Positions 24,804-33,445 of a DNA stretch of 64,000 nt are shown one piece after another; position 1 is the first letter of the stretch, and every line of letters starts with the position of its first letter. The notes under the pieces were generated by a model. That model ran no database searches and was not told the DNA's origin. It worked only from the letters and a program-made list of their open reading frames with translations. Made by a program: the position numbers and the translations under genes. The stretch is taken from NCBI GenBank assembly GCA_017483465.1, contig JAFUWN010000046.1:1-64000 (forward strand), given 5' to 3'. The stretch is from Oscillospiraceae bacterium (GTDB lineage: Bacteria; Bacillota; Clostridia; Oscillospirales; Ruminococcaceae).

Positions 24804-25671
24804 AAAAATTACTCTGCTCTGTGCGGCAAAGATTAACCTGTCTCTGGATGTCACCGGAAAACGGCCTGATCACTATCATACACTGGACAGCATTTTTCAG
24901 ACAGTTTCTGTATATGATAGATTAGAAATCTTTCTTACGGACGGCGAGGGTATTTCTCTCGAATGCGATACCCCCTCTGTTCCCTGCGATGAAAAAAATC
25001 TTGCTTACAGAGCGGCTCAGGCATTTGTTAAAAAATCCGGTCTGAAAGCCAATATCAAAATCAAACTGGAAAAACATATTCCGTCCGGTGCAGGCATGGG
25101 CGGCGGAAGTGCCGATGCCGCTGGTGTGCTGTATGCTCTGAATCTTCTGACAGAGGAACACTATTCCAATCAGGAATTAAGAGAACTCGGCCTGACACTC
25201 GGTGCAGATGTTCCGTTTTTACTGCTCGGCGGAACCGCCAGAGCACAGGGAATCGGTGAAGAACTGACGGCTCTGAAGCCTCTGCCGGAATGGTCGCTTG
25301 TGATTCTGAAAGGTACGGAAAGCATTTCTACTCCGGCGGCTTATCAGGCAATTGATTTGCTGGAACATCCCGAACATCCGGATACAGATTCCATACTGAA
25401 AGCCGTCGAAAATCAGGATTTCGATTTGTTATGCCGGAATTGCAGCAATCTGTTTGAAGCTGTTACTGACTGTCAGGATGTTGTCCGGGCTGAAAAAGCA
25501 TTGCTGAAATATGGTGCTGAATGTGCTGTCATGACCGGAAGCGGTGCGGCAGTCTTCGGTATATTCAGAAATCCGGAAACCGCTCAGGCCTGTGCAGATT
25601 TGCTCAGAGAAACATTTGCTTTTGTACAGACCTGCCATATCACAGAACAGGCCTTTCTGCTATTGGAATAA
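24796..25671 (+). CDS. ispE: 4-diphosphocytidyl-2-C-methyl-D-erythritol kinase (291 aa)
   Basis: GHMP-kinase enzyme of the MEP isoprenoid pathway, phosphorylating CDP-ME at the 2-hydroxyl. Signatures: AAKINLSLDVTGKRPDHYH at the N-terminus, the ATP loop PSGAGMGGGSADAAG (about 94-108), and MTGSGAAVFGIF near the C-terminus. Length is standard. It overlaps the aminotransferase gene by 8 bp and is followed 16 bp later by the dockerin protease, so an essential isoprenoid gene is co-transcribed with a secreted protease. Confidence 0.95.
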   Translation: MNKKITLLCAAKINLSLDVTGKRPDHYHTLDSIFQTVSVYDRLEIFLTDGEGISLECDTPSVPCDEKNLAYRAAQAFVKKSGLKANIKIKLEKHIPSGAGMGGGSADAAGVLYALNLLTEEHYSNQELRELGLTLGADVPFLLLGGTARAQGIGEELTALKPLPEWSLVILKGTESISTPAAYQAIDLLEHPEHPDTDSILKAVENQDFDLLCRNCSNLFEAVTDCQDVVRAEKALLKYGAECAVMTGSGAAVFGIFRNPETAQACADLLRETFAFVQTCHITEQAFLLLE

Positions 25672-25687
25672 CAACAGGGGGGATTTT

Positions 25688-27970
25688 GTGAAAAGACAGC
25701 TGTTTGCAGTCTGCAATCTGACGGCCGTGATACTGAATGCCCTGCATTCTGTTCCGGTCTGTGCAGAAGATTCCGGACTGCATTCCGGACATTTTGAAAA
25801 TTATACACAATATGAAAATGCTGCTGCTTCGGGTCGCATGACAGCTGTCAATGAATCTCTTGCAGAGAATGTCACCGAACAGCTTCCGGCTGCATTCGAC
25901 CTGAGATCGCAGGGGCTTGTTTCTTCTGTGAAAGATCAGACTTCCTATGGGATGTGCTGGAGTTTTGCGGCAATGAATGCCATTGAAAATCAGGTAATCG
26001 ACAGAAATCCGGATGTCGATCTTTCTGAATGGCAGTTTGCTTATTACATGTATTCACCGCTATTCGGCTATCCTCTGAAAGCCAATACCGATATGGATGA
26101 TGTCTTTCAGCAGGGTGGAAATTATTATATGACTGCTCCCATGCTGACAAACTGGACTGCTCCGGTTTCCGAAAAATTTTTCCCGTTTCAAGATATGTCT
26201 GTTCTGAATCCTGATCTTACATGGGAAGAAATAAAAGCTCAGACAGAATATCATGTTTCTGATATTAATTCTTTTGCCTATTCTGTCGGTGACGAGAATT
26301 TCCAGAATCAGACAGCTGCCGTCAAACAGGCAGTCTTTCAGGGAAATACAGTTTCTGTAAGCTATTATAATAAAAACAGTTATTTTAATTATAATAAATC
26401 TTGCTATTATAACGGCGAGAATAAAAAAACCGGCGGCAATTATCATGCTGTTTCCATTGTCGGATGGGATGACGATTACCCGGCAGGAAACTTTCTGATC
26501 GAACCGGAACAGAACGGGGCATGGCTCGTAAAAAACAGCTGGGGGGCTGACTGGGGTGACTGCGGCTATTTCTGGATGTCTTATTATGATCCGAGTATGC
26601 TGGAATTTTATTATCTGCATACAGAACCACTTACCAAACATGATAAAATCTATCAGCATGATGATTACGGCTATTGGATGGCCTTTTCTCTGGATGAAAC
26701 AGACGATTCCGCTTATATGGCAAATGTCTTTACTGCCGAAGAAGATACCTGGCTGACTTCTGTTATGCTCTGCACGGTTCTGCCGGAAGAACAGTATACT
26801 ATCCGGATTTATACCAATCCGACAAAAGAAGATAATCCCGCTTCCGGAACTGCATCGGGTTATACAGTCGGTTCGCTCCCTTCGACAGGCTATCACACAA
26901 TAGATCTGGATGCCCCTGTAGAGCTTCACGCCGGAGATAAATTTTCTGTAGTCGTGAAACTATCCGGAACTCCCGGACAGCATATCACCAGTGAAGCCTA
27001 TGTCGAAAATATCGTAAAAAATCCGGACGGTACAATCTCATCAGATGCCAGTATGCTGACAGAAGATATGATCCGCAGAAATTTTCATGCCGGAGAAAGC
27101 TTCTATAGTCAGAACGGACGGTTCTGGTATGATCTCTATGAGGAAGAACCGATTCAGGAAAATTATACTACAGAAGACGGCTCCGAATTTTCTTCTTATT
27201 CTATGATCGGAAATCTCTGTGTACGTGCCCTGACAAAAAATGCCGGAACTGTTATTTTCTCAGAAGATGCCGAAGCTTTGCCGTCCGGAACTGAAATTGC
27301 ATTGTCCTGTGCCGGAAATACTCCGATTTATTACAGTATCAACGGCGGAGAAAAGCTGTTATATACAGAACCGATTATCATGCCGGAAGAAGAAATTATA
27401 ATTTCGGCCTATACTGTTCTGAACCGGAAAACTCAGCCTGTCTGTGAAAAAAAATATGCTCCGCAGGAAGCAAAAATCTCCAGTCTGTTCACCATGCAGG
27501 GAAATCAAAAATATTATGCACAGTTTGAAAAAACAGGAGAACAGGAATATTCCGCTTACTGCGAAGAACTGACAGCCGGTCAGAAACCGGCCTTTATGCC
27601 GATCTCTACCGGGACAGTTTCCTGTGCAGGAGAACCGCTCCCGTCCGGAGTGCTGACTTCTGTCGTACCGGATGAGAATCATATTGTAACATTATCCGTC
27701 TCACAGGAAAACCGCAAAGATACGGTTTATTATATCTATTTCGGAAATACTGTTTTATACGGCGATGCAGATCATAATCAGACAATCGATGCCGCTGATG
27801 CGGCACTCATTCTGACCTATGCCGCCGAAGCAGGTTCGGGACAGAATCCGGAACTTCCGGACGAAGAATTTCTGCTCCGTGCCGATTATAATCATGATCA
27901 GACAGTCGATGCCGCAGATGCGGCGGATATTCTGGTCTATGCCGCAGAAAACGGTGTTTCCGGCGAATAA
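25688..27970 (+). CDS. Secreted papain-like cysteine protease with C-terminal dockerin (760 aa)
   Basis: The start is GTG 25688, with AGGGGGGA just ahead; the frame upstream runs through ispE. A signal peptide (about 1-26) and short propeptide precede a C1A peptidase domain (about 66-315): Gln84 and Cys90 in DQTSYGMCWSF, His253 in GGNYHAVSIVGW, Asn283 in WLVKNSWG. A beta-rich region (about 330-680), possibly carbohydrate- or protein-binding, follows, then a dockerin (about 689-760) with near-identical loops GDADHNQTIDAAD and ADYNHDQTVDAAD. It should dock to a cellulosome-like scaffold and may process proteins or defend the complex. The recognition positions are Ala-Ala in both repeats, unlike GH48. 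Confidence 0.93.
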   Translation: MKRQLFAVCNLTAVILNALHSVPVCAEDSGLHSGHFENYTQYENAAASGRMTAVNESLAENVTEQLPAAFDLRSQGLVSSVKDQTSYGMCWSFAAMNAIENQVIDRNPDVDLSEWQFAYYMYSPLFGYPLKANTDMDDVFQQGGNYYMTAPMLTNWTAPVSEKFFPFQDMSVLNPDLTWEEIKAQTEYHVSDINSFAYSVGDENFQNQTAAVKQAVFQGNTVSVSYYNKNSYFNYNKSCYYNGENKKTGGNYHAVSIVGWDDDYPAGNFLIEPEQNGAWLVKNSWGADWGDCGYFWMSYYDPSMLEFYYLHTEPLTKHDKIYQHDDYGYWMAFSLDETDDSAYMANVFTAEEDTWLTSVMLCTVLPEEQYTIRIYTNPTKEDNPASGTASGYTVGSLPSTGYHTIDLDAPVELHAGDKFSVVVKLSGTPGQHITSEAYVENIVKNPDGTISSDASMLTEDMIRRNFHAGESFYSQNGRFWYDLYEEEPIQENYTTEDGSEFSSYSMIGNLCVRALTKNAGTVIFSEDAEALPSGTEIALSCAGNTPIYYSINGGEKLLYTEPIIMPEEEIIISAYTVLNRKTQPVCEKKYAPQEAKISSLFTMQGNQKYYAQFEKTGEQEYSAYCEELTAGQKPAFMPISTGTVSCAGEPLPSGVLTSVVPDENHIVTLSVSQENRKDTVYYIYFGNTVLYGDADHNQTIDAADAALILTYAAEAGSGQNPELPDEEFLLRADYNHDQTVDAADAADILVYAAENGVSGE

Positions 27971-27999
27971 GAGTATTATCACAAGGAGAATAAGGATTT

Positions 28000-28998
28000 A
28001 TGATTTTTGATTTATTAGAGAGTAAAAATCTGATACTGCTGGCTGCGGCAGTACTGGCATTCGGACTGACACTGTTCGGAATCTTAGGATTTACAAAATA
28101 TCTTCCCAAAGATCACGGACGGGAATTTGCTGTCAATGGTGCGTTATCCAAAGGCAAGGCAAGAGGGGCAGGCATTATTCTGATCAGTGCTCTGATTGTT
28201 GCCTGTGTGGTCTGCATTCCGCTGAATATTGAAATGATCGTCCTGTTAGCGGCAATTTTTATCGAAATGATGAGCGGTTTCTTAGACGATGCCGCCAAAG
28301 TTCCGTGGGGAGAACTCAAAAAAGGTCTGATTGATTTAGTCGTCTCAATAGCAGTTTCTTTCGCAGCATACCGGCTGACAGACGGCATTGTCATGCTTCC
28401 GGTTCTGCATATGAATCTCGTGATTTCTATGCCAATTTATATGATCTTAGGAACAGTCTTAGTCTGGGCGAGTATCAATGTCACAAACTGTTCGGACGGT
28501 GTAGACGGTCTCTGTACGAGCATGTCTTTGATTACATTAATTTCTGTCTTGTTCCTGATGCACCATGCTTCCTCTGTTACCGGTCAGAACGGCGGCTCTA
28601 TGCTCGTCTGGATGACGATCTTTATGCTGATTGCCTATCTCTGGTTTAACTGTTCTCCGAGCAGTATTCTGATGGGCGATGCCGGTTCGAGAGCACTCGG
28701 CCTGATTATCGCAGTCGCCTTTATGCTTTCGGATATGCCTTTCCTGTTTATTCCGTGTGCTCTGATGCTGCTGATTGACGGCGGTTTAGGCTTAGTGAAA
28801 TTAACAATTCTGAGACTGACCAAATCCAAGACTTTCATGAAAAATATCAGAACTCCCATTCATGACCATGCCAGAAAAAATAAGGGCTGGAGTGATACAC
28901 AGGTTGTCATCCGGTTTACACTGATTCAAATGCTGATTTCTGCCGTATTTGTTCTGCTTGCACTGGGCTATGCAGTACCGGAACCTATTTTGGATTAA
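28000..28998 (+). CDS. MraY-like phospho-N-acetylmuramoyl-pentapeptide transferase / GT4 family (332 aa)
   Basis: About ten membrane helices carry the family motifs: GALSKGKARGAGIILI near the start (the usual K-PT-GG region is changed), MSGFLDDAAKV (Asp pair), NVTNCSDGVDGLCT, and the C-terminal loop HDHARKNKGWSDTQVV in place of the HHHFE motif. MraY transfers phospho-MurNAc-pentapeptide to undecaprenyl phosphate. The changed HHH loop and lack of a dcw cluster leave WecA/TagO-type sugar-phosphate transfer possible. AAGGAG lies upstream of ATG 28000. Its stop is 1 bp from the convergent PBP stop, with no terminator between. Confidence 0.8.
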   Translation: MIFDLLESKNLILLAAAVLAFGLTLFGILGFTKYLPKDHGREFAVNGALSKGKARGAGIILISALIVACVVCIPLNIEMIVLLAAIFIEMMSGFLDDAAKVPWGELKKGLIDLVVSIAVSFAAYRLTDGIVMLPVLHMNLVISMPIYMILGTVLVWASINVTNCSDGVDGLCTSMSLITLISVLFLMHHASSVTGQNGGSMLVWMTIFMLIAYLWFNCSPSSILMGDAGSRALGLIIAVAFMLSDMPFLFIPCALMLLIDGGLGLVKLTILRLTKSKTFMKNIRTPIHDHARKNKGWSDTQVVIRFTLIQMLISAVFVLLALGYAVPEPILD

Positions 28999-28999
28999 C

Positions 29000-30595
29000 T
29001 CAATTTTCGTTCATGATTTTATCAGCAATATCTTTAAAAACAGGGGCTGCGGCAGTATTGCCGTAGCCTCCGTCTTCTATTAAGACAGTCACGGCATACT
29101 GAGGATGATCAATCGGAAAATAGCCTGTAATCCAGGCATGACAGTATTCAGAACCGGATTCATCAAAACGTCCCGTCTGAGCTGTAGAAGTCTTTCCGGC
29201 GGCAAATACAGAATCCGGAACTGCATTGGAATTCTCATTCTCATTAATCGCCGCAATCATGAGATTCTGAAGATAATAAGCGGCTTCTTTCTTGATCGCT
29301 CTTGCATAAATCGGAGAGCGTTCCGGTTCGGAGATTGTCCGTCCGTCCTGTGTGATGCCGAGCATTAATCTGGCGATCGGCATTTGTCCGTTATTGGCAA
29401 TTCCGCATGTCATCTGTGTGATTTGTAAGGGAGTTGCCGTCAGAAGCCCCTGTCCAAAACAGAAATTCGCCATCTCTGCCGGATAGTTCAGATCCCGGAT
29501 TGTCGGCAGAGTACCGCTTTCTGAAATGATACTGTGTGTCAATGGAATCTGTGTGCCGAAGCCGAAATTCTGAGCCGTTTCCCGCATCAGAGCCGGCTGT
29601 AATAACTGACTGAGCTGAATAAAATAACTGTTACAGGAAAGAATCACAGCTTGTTTCATATCTAAACTTCCATGGCCGGAAAGATTATGACACCGGAACA
29701 GCTGGTTTTTAATCGCAAAGCTTCCGGTGCAGTTGGCACGATACTCCTGAAGATTCTGTGTATATGCCGCTGCACAGGTCATGAGCTTGAAAATTGAGCC
29801 GACATTGTAGGCATACAGACATCTGTTAATCAGAGGGCTGTCCGGACTGCTGATCGCATCCCCGATATGATCAGGCGTATAATCCGGAAAACTGGCCATA
29901 GCGAGAACATCTCCGGTCTGAATCTCCATGACAACAACCGCACCTTTTTCAATCTCCTGAGATTCGCAGATTTTCTGGATTCTGCTGTCAAGGGTCGTGA
30001 CAATGCCGGAATTGAGATATTCCACAGGAGAAACCAGTACTTCCGCACCGGAAAGAACATGCCCGAGAGCGTCTGTCATATAGCTGACAGAAGCGGTATC
30101 TTCTCTGGCTCTGAGAACAGAATCATAATCAGATTCTAGGCCGGTAATGCCGGTATGTTCAAGCGTATAGCCCAGTATATGCTGTGCAGACGGATTTTCA
30201 GAATAGCGTTGCGGCACTTCCAGAATTTTAATTTCCGGACTGGAAAACTGATTTGTATCAACCTGACAGAGAAAAGGCTTTCCTGTCCGGACAGCTCGCA
30301 GAACCGGAGAAATTTCCTGTATATGCGGAAAGAGTTCTTTCATCGCCGCCGGTGTGGGATTGACAGCAGCATAATAATTTATATTCTGATTCACAAGGCT
30401 GATAAAATTCCGGTCATAGATTGTTCCCTCGGCAGAACCGGCTGTCAGTGTGTACTGACTTTGCCGGAGTGCTGTTTCCAGATAAGCAGAATCTTTCATC
30501 TGAAAAGCCAGATACATTGCCAGAAACGAACCGCATATCACAAAACCGGAACTGACCGCAAGCATTCTCTGATAGATATTATGACATAATTTCAT
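29000..30595 (-). CDS. Class B penicillin-binding protein (transpeptidase, 531 aa)
   Basis: A membrane anchor (about 12-31) and a pedestal domain precede a transpeptidase domain with all three active-site motifs: SIFK (Ser267, Lys270), SCN (320-322) and KTS (468-470, the KTG variant seen in some PBPs). It cross-links peptidoglycan, in the PBP2/SpoVD/FtsI lineage. The start ATG 30595 has GGGAGGG 8 bases ahead; an upstream ATG at 30622 lacks an RBS. That RBS lies inside the 3' arm of a terminator-like hairpin (30603-30641), so expression may be attenuated. Confidence 0.92.
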   Translation of the reverse strand: MKLCHNIYQRMLAVSSGFVICGSFLAMYLAFQMKDSAYLETALRQSQYTLTAGSAEGTIYDRNFISLVNQNINYYAAVNPTPAAMKELFPHIQEISPVLRAVRTGKPFLCQVDTNQFSSPEIKILEVPQRYSENPSAQHILGYTLEHTGITGLESDYDSVLRAREDTASVSYMTDALGHVLSGAEVLVSPVEYLNSGIVTTLDSRIQKICESQEIEKGAVVVMEIQTGDVLAMASFPDYTPDHIGDAISSPDSPLINRCLYAYNVGSIFKLMTCAAAYTQNLQEYRANCTGSFAIKNQLFRCHNLSGHGSLDMKQAVILSCNSYFIQLSQLLQPALMRETAQNFGFGTQIPLTHSIISESGTLPTIRDLNYPAEMANFCFGQGLLTATPLQITQMTCGIANNGQMPIARLMLGITQDGRTISEPERSPIYARAIKKEAAYYLQNLMIAAINENENSNAVPDSVFAAGKTSTAQTGRFDESGSEYCHAWITGYFPIDHPQYAVTVLIEDGGYGNTAAAPVFKDIADKIMNEN

Positions 30596-30641
30596 AAAAA
30601 AAGCCCTCCCATATTTCAGCATACTGAAAGTATGGGAAGAC
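30596..30641 (-). terminator. Terminator-like hairpin that contains the PBP RBS
   Basis: On the minus strand an 11-bp arm (30641-30631 with 30613-30603, including two G-U pairs), a one-base bulge (30630), a 6-bp inner stem and a CATA/TATG loop are followed by T7 (30602-30596) directly before ATG. The SD GGGAGGG is part of the 3' arm. It can stop transcription after the upstream gene, hide the RBS, or both. Confidence 0.65.
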
Positions 30642-30661
30642 TGTATTAAAATATTCAGAAA

Positions 30662-31225
30662 TCAGAGCCAGCTTGACAGACTGGGATTCAGCCAGCGTTC
30701 ATAGACAAGAGCCGTAATCTCTTCTGTAATCTGCCGGACACTGCTTCCGTGCCAGTAGATGATGACATGCTGATTACCCTTTGGATGATACGGCCGGAAC
30801 ACAGAACGGTGATAGGCTTTTAAATATGCACTTTTTGCATTATACTCGCTTTTTTTCCGGAAAATCTCCACTCTTGCCGGAACGTTCTGTTTTTTGCGGA
30901 AAATAAATTTCGCAACATACTCCGGCATAGTCTCCCAGGGCTGCTTCCAGACAGCAAATTTTGAAAAAGCAATTTTCTTTGCTTTTTCCAGATCAACAAC
31001 ATTTCCCATCGGGATATAATACAAATGCTGATCTTCGCCGTTGCCCCGCTTGTGGACTTCCGGCTGTGTGATTGCCTGCCGCAGAGCAGACAGATAGACC
31101 GGCAGAGAGTCATAACCGTGCTCTTTCTCCGGATTGACAGTATCAGCACGGTACACCCAATAATTGGTATATTTTCCGTGTGTAATATTAATCACAACAA
31201 TATTCTGATACTGATCCATTTGCAT
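30662..31225 (-). CDS. Uncharacterised soluble protein (187 aa)
   Basis: ATG 31225 follows AGGGGGA. The product starts MQMDQYQNIVVINITHGKYT and is basic, with many Tyr, Lys and aromatic residues, no membrane segment, and a conserved-looking core (HVIIYWHGSSVRQITEEI). I do not recognise a family. It lies between dtd and the PBP gene on the same strand, with an attenuator-like hairpin before the PBP, so its transcript probably ends there. Confidence 0.7.
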   Translation of the reverse strand: MQMDQYQNIVVINITHGKYTNYWVYRADTVNPEKEHGYDSLPVYLSALRQAITQPEVHKRGNGEDQHLYYIPMGNVVDLEKAKKIAFSKFAVWKQPWETMPEYVAKFIFRKKQNVPARVEIFRKKSEYNAKSAYLKAYHRSVFRPYHPKGNQHVIIYWHGSSVRQITEEITALVYERWLNPSLSSWL

Positions 31226-31263
31226 AGAAATTCCCCCTTTTGAATTGCATTCTGAAAGCGTTT

Positions 31264-31698
31264 TCAGGCTTCCAGCAGAACGGTAAAAGGGCCGTCATTA
31301 CATAAGCGAACCTGCATATCCGCACCGAATATGCCGTGTTGTACAGAGGAAATCTGTGTTTTCAGCCGTGCAATAAAAAATTCATAAAGCTGTTCTGCAA
31401 GGACAGGATTCCCGGCATGTGAAAAGCTGGGTCTGTTTTTCTTACAGTCTGCATAGAGTGTAAATTGTGAAATGACTAAAACCGCTCCGCTGACATCTTT
31501 GAGAGAAAGATTGGTTTTCCCCTCGGAATCTGAAAAAATGCGGATTTTGAGTAATTTATCGGCTAATTTTGCAGCAGTTTCTTCGGAATCCTGTTCCCCT
31601 ACGCCAAGGAACACCACATAGCCAAGGCCAATCTGTCCGACCGTATTTCCGTCCACGGAGACAGAAGCTTCTGTGACACGCTGTACAACAAGTTTCAT
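31264..31698 (-). CDS. dtd: D-aminoacyl-tRNA deacylase (144 aa)
   Basis: The DTD family motifs are intact: MKLVVQRVTEASVSVDG at the N-terminus, the catalytic SQFTLYADC and the Gly-cisPro element NDGPFTVLLE at the C-terminus. It removes D-amino acids wrongly loaded on tRNA. I place the start at ATG 31698, with AAAGGTG before it, because residues added by a longer frame (31728) are not in the family. The gene has a TTGCAA-17-TATAAT promoter and is divergent from the tautomerase operon. Confidence 0.95.
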   Translation of the reverse strand: MKLVVQRVTEASVSVDGNTVGQIGLGYVVFLGVGEQDSEETAAKLADKLLKIRIFSDSEGKTNLSLKDVSGAVLVISQFTLYADCKKNRPSFSHAGNPVLAEQLYEFFIARLKTQISSVQHGIFGADMQVRLCNDGPFTVLLEA

Positions 31699-31747
31699 GA
31701 TCAACGACACCTTTTGGAATAAAAACAAAATTCAAATACTTAAATTT

Positions 31748-31776
31748 ATTATAACATATTCTGGAACATATTGCAA
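31748..31776 (-). promoter_or_regulatory. Promoter of dtd
   Basis: Minus-strand TTGCAA (31776-31771), 17-bp spacer, TATAAT (31753-31748) with an extended TG two bases before it. Confidence 0.8.
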
Positions 31777-31843
31777 GTGATTTTTGAAAAAATTTCAAAA
31801 TCTGTCAATAAAATGTAAAAAAATTTGTCAGATCGGATAATGC

Positions 31844-31872
31844 TTGCTTTTTTCCGGAAAATGTGCTATAAT
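31844..31872 (+). promoter_or_regulatory. Promoter of the tautomerase-maf-lipoprotein operon
   Basis: TTGCTT (31844-31849), 17 bp, TATAAT (31867-31872). It serves the divergent rightward transcript. Confidence 0.72.
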
Positions 31873-31909
31873 CAAGAAGTAAATCCAACATGCTGAAAGG
31901 AGTATGCTT

Positions 31910-32149
31910 ATGCCGCATATTACAATTAAAATGCTGAAAGGCAGAACCGAAGAACAGAAAAAAACAGCTGCTGAAAAATTAGCCGCTGCTCTTACCGAGG
32001 CGATCGGCTGTAACCCGACACATATCTCTGTATCTGTCGAAGATTTCACACCGGAAGAATGGCAGGAACAATACAGAATCGAAGTTGCCGAGAATCAGAA
32101 TCTTGTGCTGACTCCGGATTATGACCCAAAGGATGTGCTGAAAAAATGA
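31910..32149 (+). CDS. 4-oxalocrotonate tautomerase family protein (79 aa)
   Basis: The mature N-terminal proline of the family is coded directly after the ATG at 31910 (MPHITIKMLKGRTEEQKK). An ATG two codons upstream would bury that proline, so it is not used. The beta-alpha-beta fold and about 60-80 aa length fit. Family members catalyse keto-enol tautomerisation using Pro1 as base; substrate here is unknown. Start of a three-gene operon with maf, overlapping it by 4 bp (ATGA). Confidence 0.85.
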   Translation: MPHITIKMLKGRTEEQKKTAAEKLAAALTEAIGCNPTHISVSVEDFTPEEWQEQYRIEVAENQNLVLTPDYDPKDVLKK

Positions 32150-32754
32150 GTAAAATAATTTTAGCATCCGGTTCTCCCAGACGACAGGAATTATTAAAAC
32201 TGATCACAGAAGACTTTGAAATCTGTCCTGTCGATGCCGATGAAACCATTCCGGACGGAATGCCTGTCGAAATGGCCGCCGCTTTTTTGGCTGACCTGAA
32301 AGCAAGTTCCTGTGCGAAGCTGTTTCCGGATAAGATAATCATCGGCTGTGATACGGTCGTGATTCATGATGATGAAATTATGGGTAAGCCTCGGAATCAT
32401 GAAGATGCTTTCCGTATGCTCCGGAAACTCTCCGGTGAAGTGCATTCCGTCCTGACGGGGGTTTCACTGTATTATAATACACAGACAACTGTCTTTACAA
32501 CAGAAACCAAAGTCGAATTTTATCTGCTCTCTGATGAGGAAATCAATGCGTATCTCGCTACTGGTGAGCCGTTCGACAAGGCCGGAGCTTATGGCATTCA
32601 GGGCAAAGGTTCCCTCTTAGTCAGAGCGATCGAGGGCGATTATTTTAATGTAGTCGGTCTTCCGGTCGCTTCTCTGGCCAGAAATCTGAAACAGTTTGAA
32701 ACTCTCATCAGAAAACCAAAAATTACTTTGCACAGACCCGGAACAATATCATGA
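32146..32754 (+). CDS. maf: Maf-family nucleoside triphosphate pyrophosphatase (202 aa)
   Basis: Opens with ILASGSPRRQELL, the Maf signature, and carries GCDTVVIHD, KPRNHEDAFRML, and the YGIQGKGSLLVRAIEGDYFNVVGLP region that forms the pocket. Maf proteins hydrolyse dTTP, UTP and modified nucleotides and link to septum formation and house-cleaning. It overlaps the tautomerase and the lipoprotein genes by 4 bp each, so all three are coupled. Confidence 0.94.
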   Translation: MSKIILASGSPRRQELLKLITEDFEICPVDADETIPDGMPVEMAAAFLADLKASSCAKLFPDKIIIGCDTVVIHDDEIMGKPRNHEDAFRMLRKLSGEVHSVLTGVSLYYNTQTTVFTTETKVEFYLLSDEEINAYLATGEPFDKAGAYGIQGKGSLLVRAIEGDYFNVVGLPVASLARNLKQFETLIRKPKITLHRPGTIS

Positions 32755-33341
32755 AAAAAATAGTATTTCTCTCTCTGCTTGCAGTCTGTGTCAGTTTTTC
32801 AGCCTGTTCAGAAACAAAAACAGAAATAAGAACAGAACCCGAAACAGATGGCTGGTACTGTGAAGAACTTCTGCATAATACGTTCAGTGATACCCCCTAT
32901 ATTACTGATGTTTCCTACACACTGGAACATCTGAACCCTATGAAAGCATATCCGCTGAATCTGACAGATGATTATATTCTCACCGGTTTCTTTTTACAGG
33001 ATGTTTCTCTTGCTCCGGAACATGCTGTCGGCTGGAGCAGTGAAGACCTTAAAAATAAACCCTATGCAGAGGCCGTCTATAACGACAGCTGGTATTTCGA
33101 TCTTGATCATCCGGCAGAATATATTTCTCTTCCTGATGATCTTATGCCGGATTTTATCCGGATTACTTATTCTCCATGCGGAAATATCGCAGTCAATGAG
33201 CGTGAATCTGTCATCATCAGCTTTTCTTATCAGAATGCAGAAAAAACATTTGCCTCCGATGCAATGGCATTTACTTGGTTCAACGGCCCCGATACCACTG
33301 GAGGTACCTGGAATTGGAATGACAATTCCGGAGCAGGCTGA
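32751..33341 (+). CDS. Uncharacterised lipoprotein (196 aa)
   Basis: A type II signal peptide ends in the lipobox FSAC (Cys19), followed by an acidic Thr/Glu linker and a domain of about 160 residues that is Tyr-, Pro- and Trp-rich. Its ending is Gly/Asn/Trp rich (TGGTWNWNDNSG). It should sit on the outer leaflet of the membrane. It overlaps maf by 4 bp and is the end of the operon. No domain recognised. An alternative role is a ligand- or wall-binding lipoprotein. Confidence 0.78.
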   Translation: MKKIVFLSLLAVCVSFSACSETKTEIRTEPETDGWYCEELLHNTFSDTPYITDVSYTLEHLNPMKAYPLNLTDDYILTGFFLQDVSLAPEHAVGWSSEDLKNKPYAEAVYNDSWYFDLDHPAEYISLPDDLMPDFIRITYSPCGNIAVNERESVIISFSYQNAEKTFASDAMAFTWFNGPDTTGGTWNWNDNSGAG

Positions 33342-33366
33342 TTTTTGAAAAAATTACGGCAAATCA

Positions 33367-33395
33367 TTGACTTTTTGCCGGAAATTTGCTATACT
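33367..33395 (+). promoter_or_regulatory. Promoter of the alaS operon
   Basis: TTGACT (33367-33372), 17 bp, TATACT (33390-33395). The leader is about 45 nt, too short for a T-box. Confidence 0.75.
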
Positions 33396-33445
33396 ATATT
33401 TGTATTTGTTTATTATCAAATTTAAAATTGGAGTGATTTTTTATT

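Noticed and set aside
33342-33445. T-box riboswitch in front of alaS
   Set aside because: Only about 45 nt of leader follows the promoter; there is no room for the stem I and antiterminator elements.
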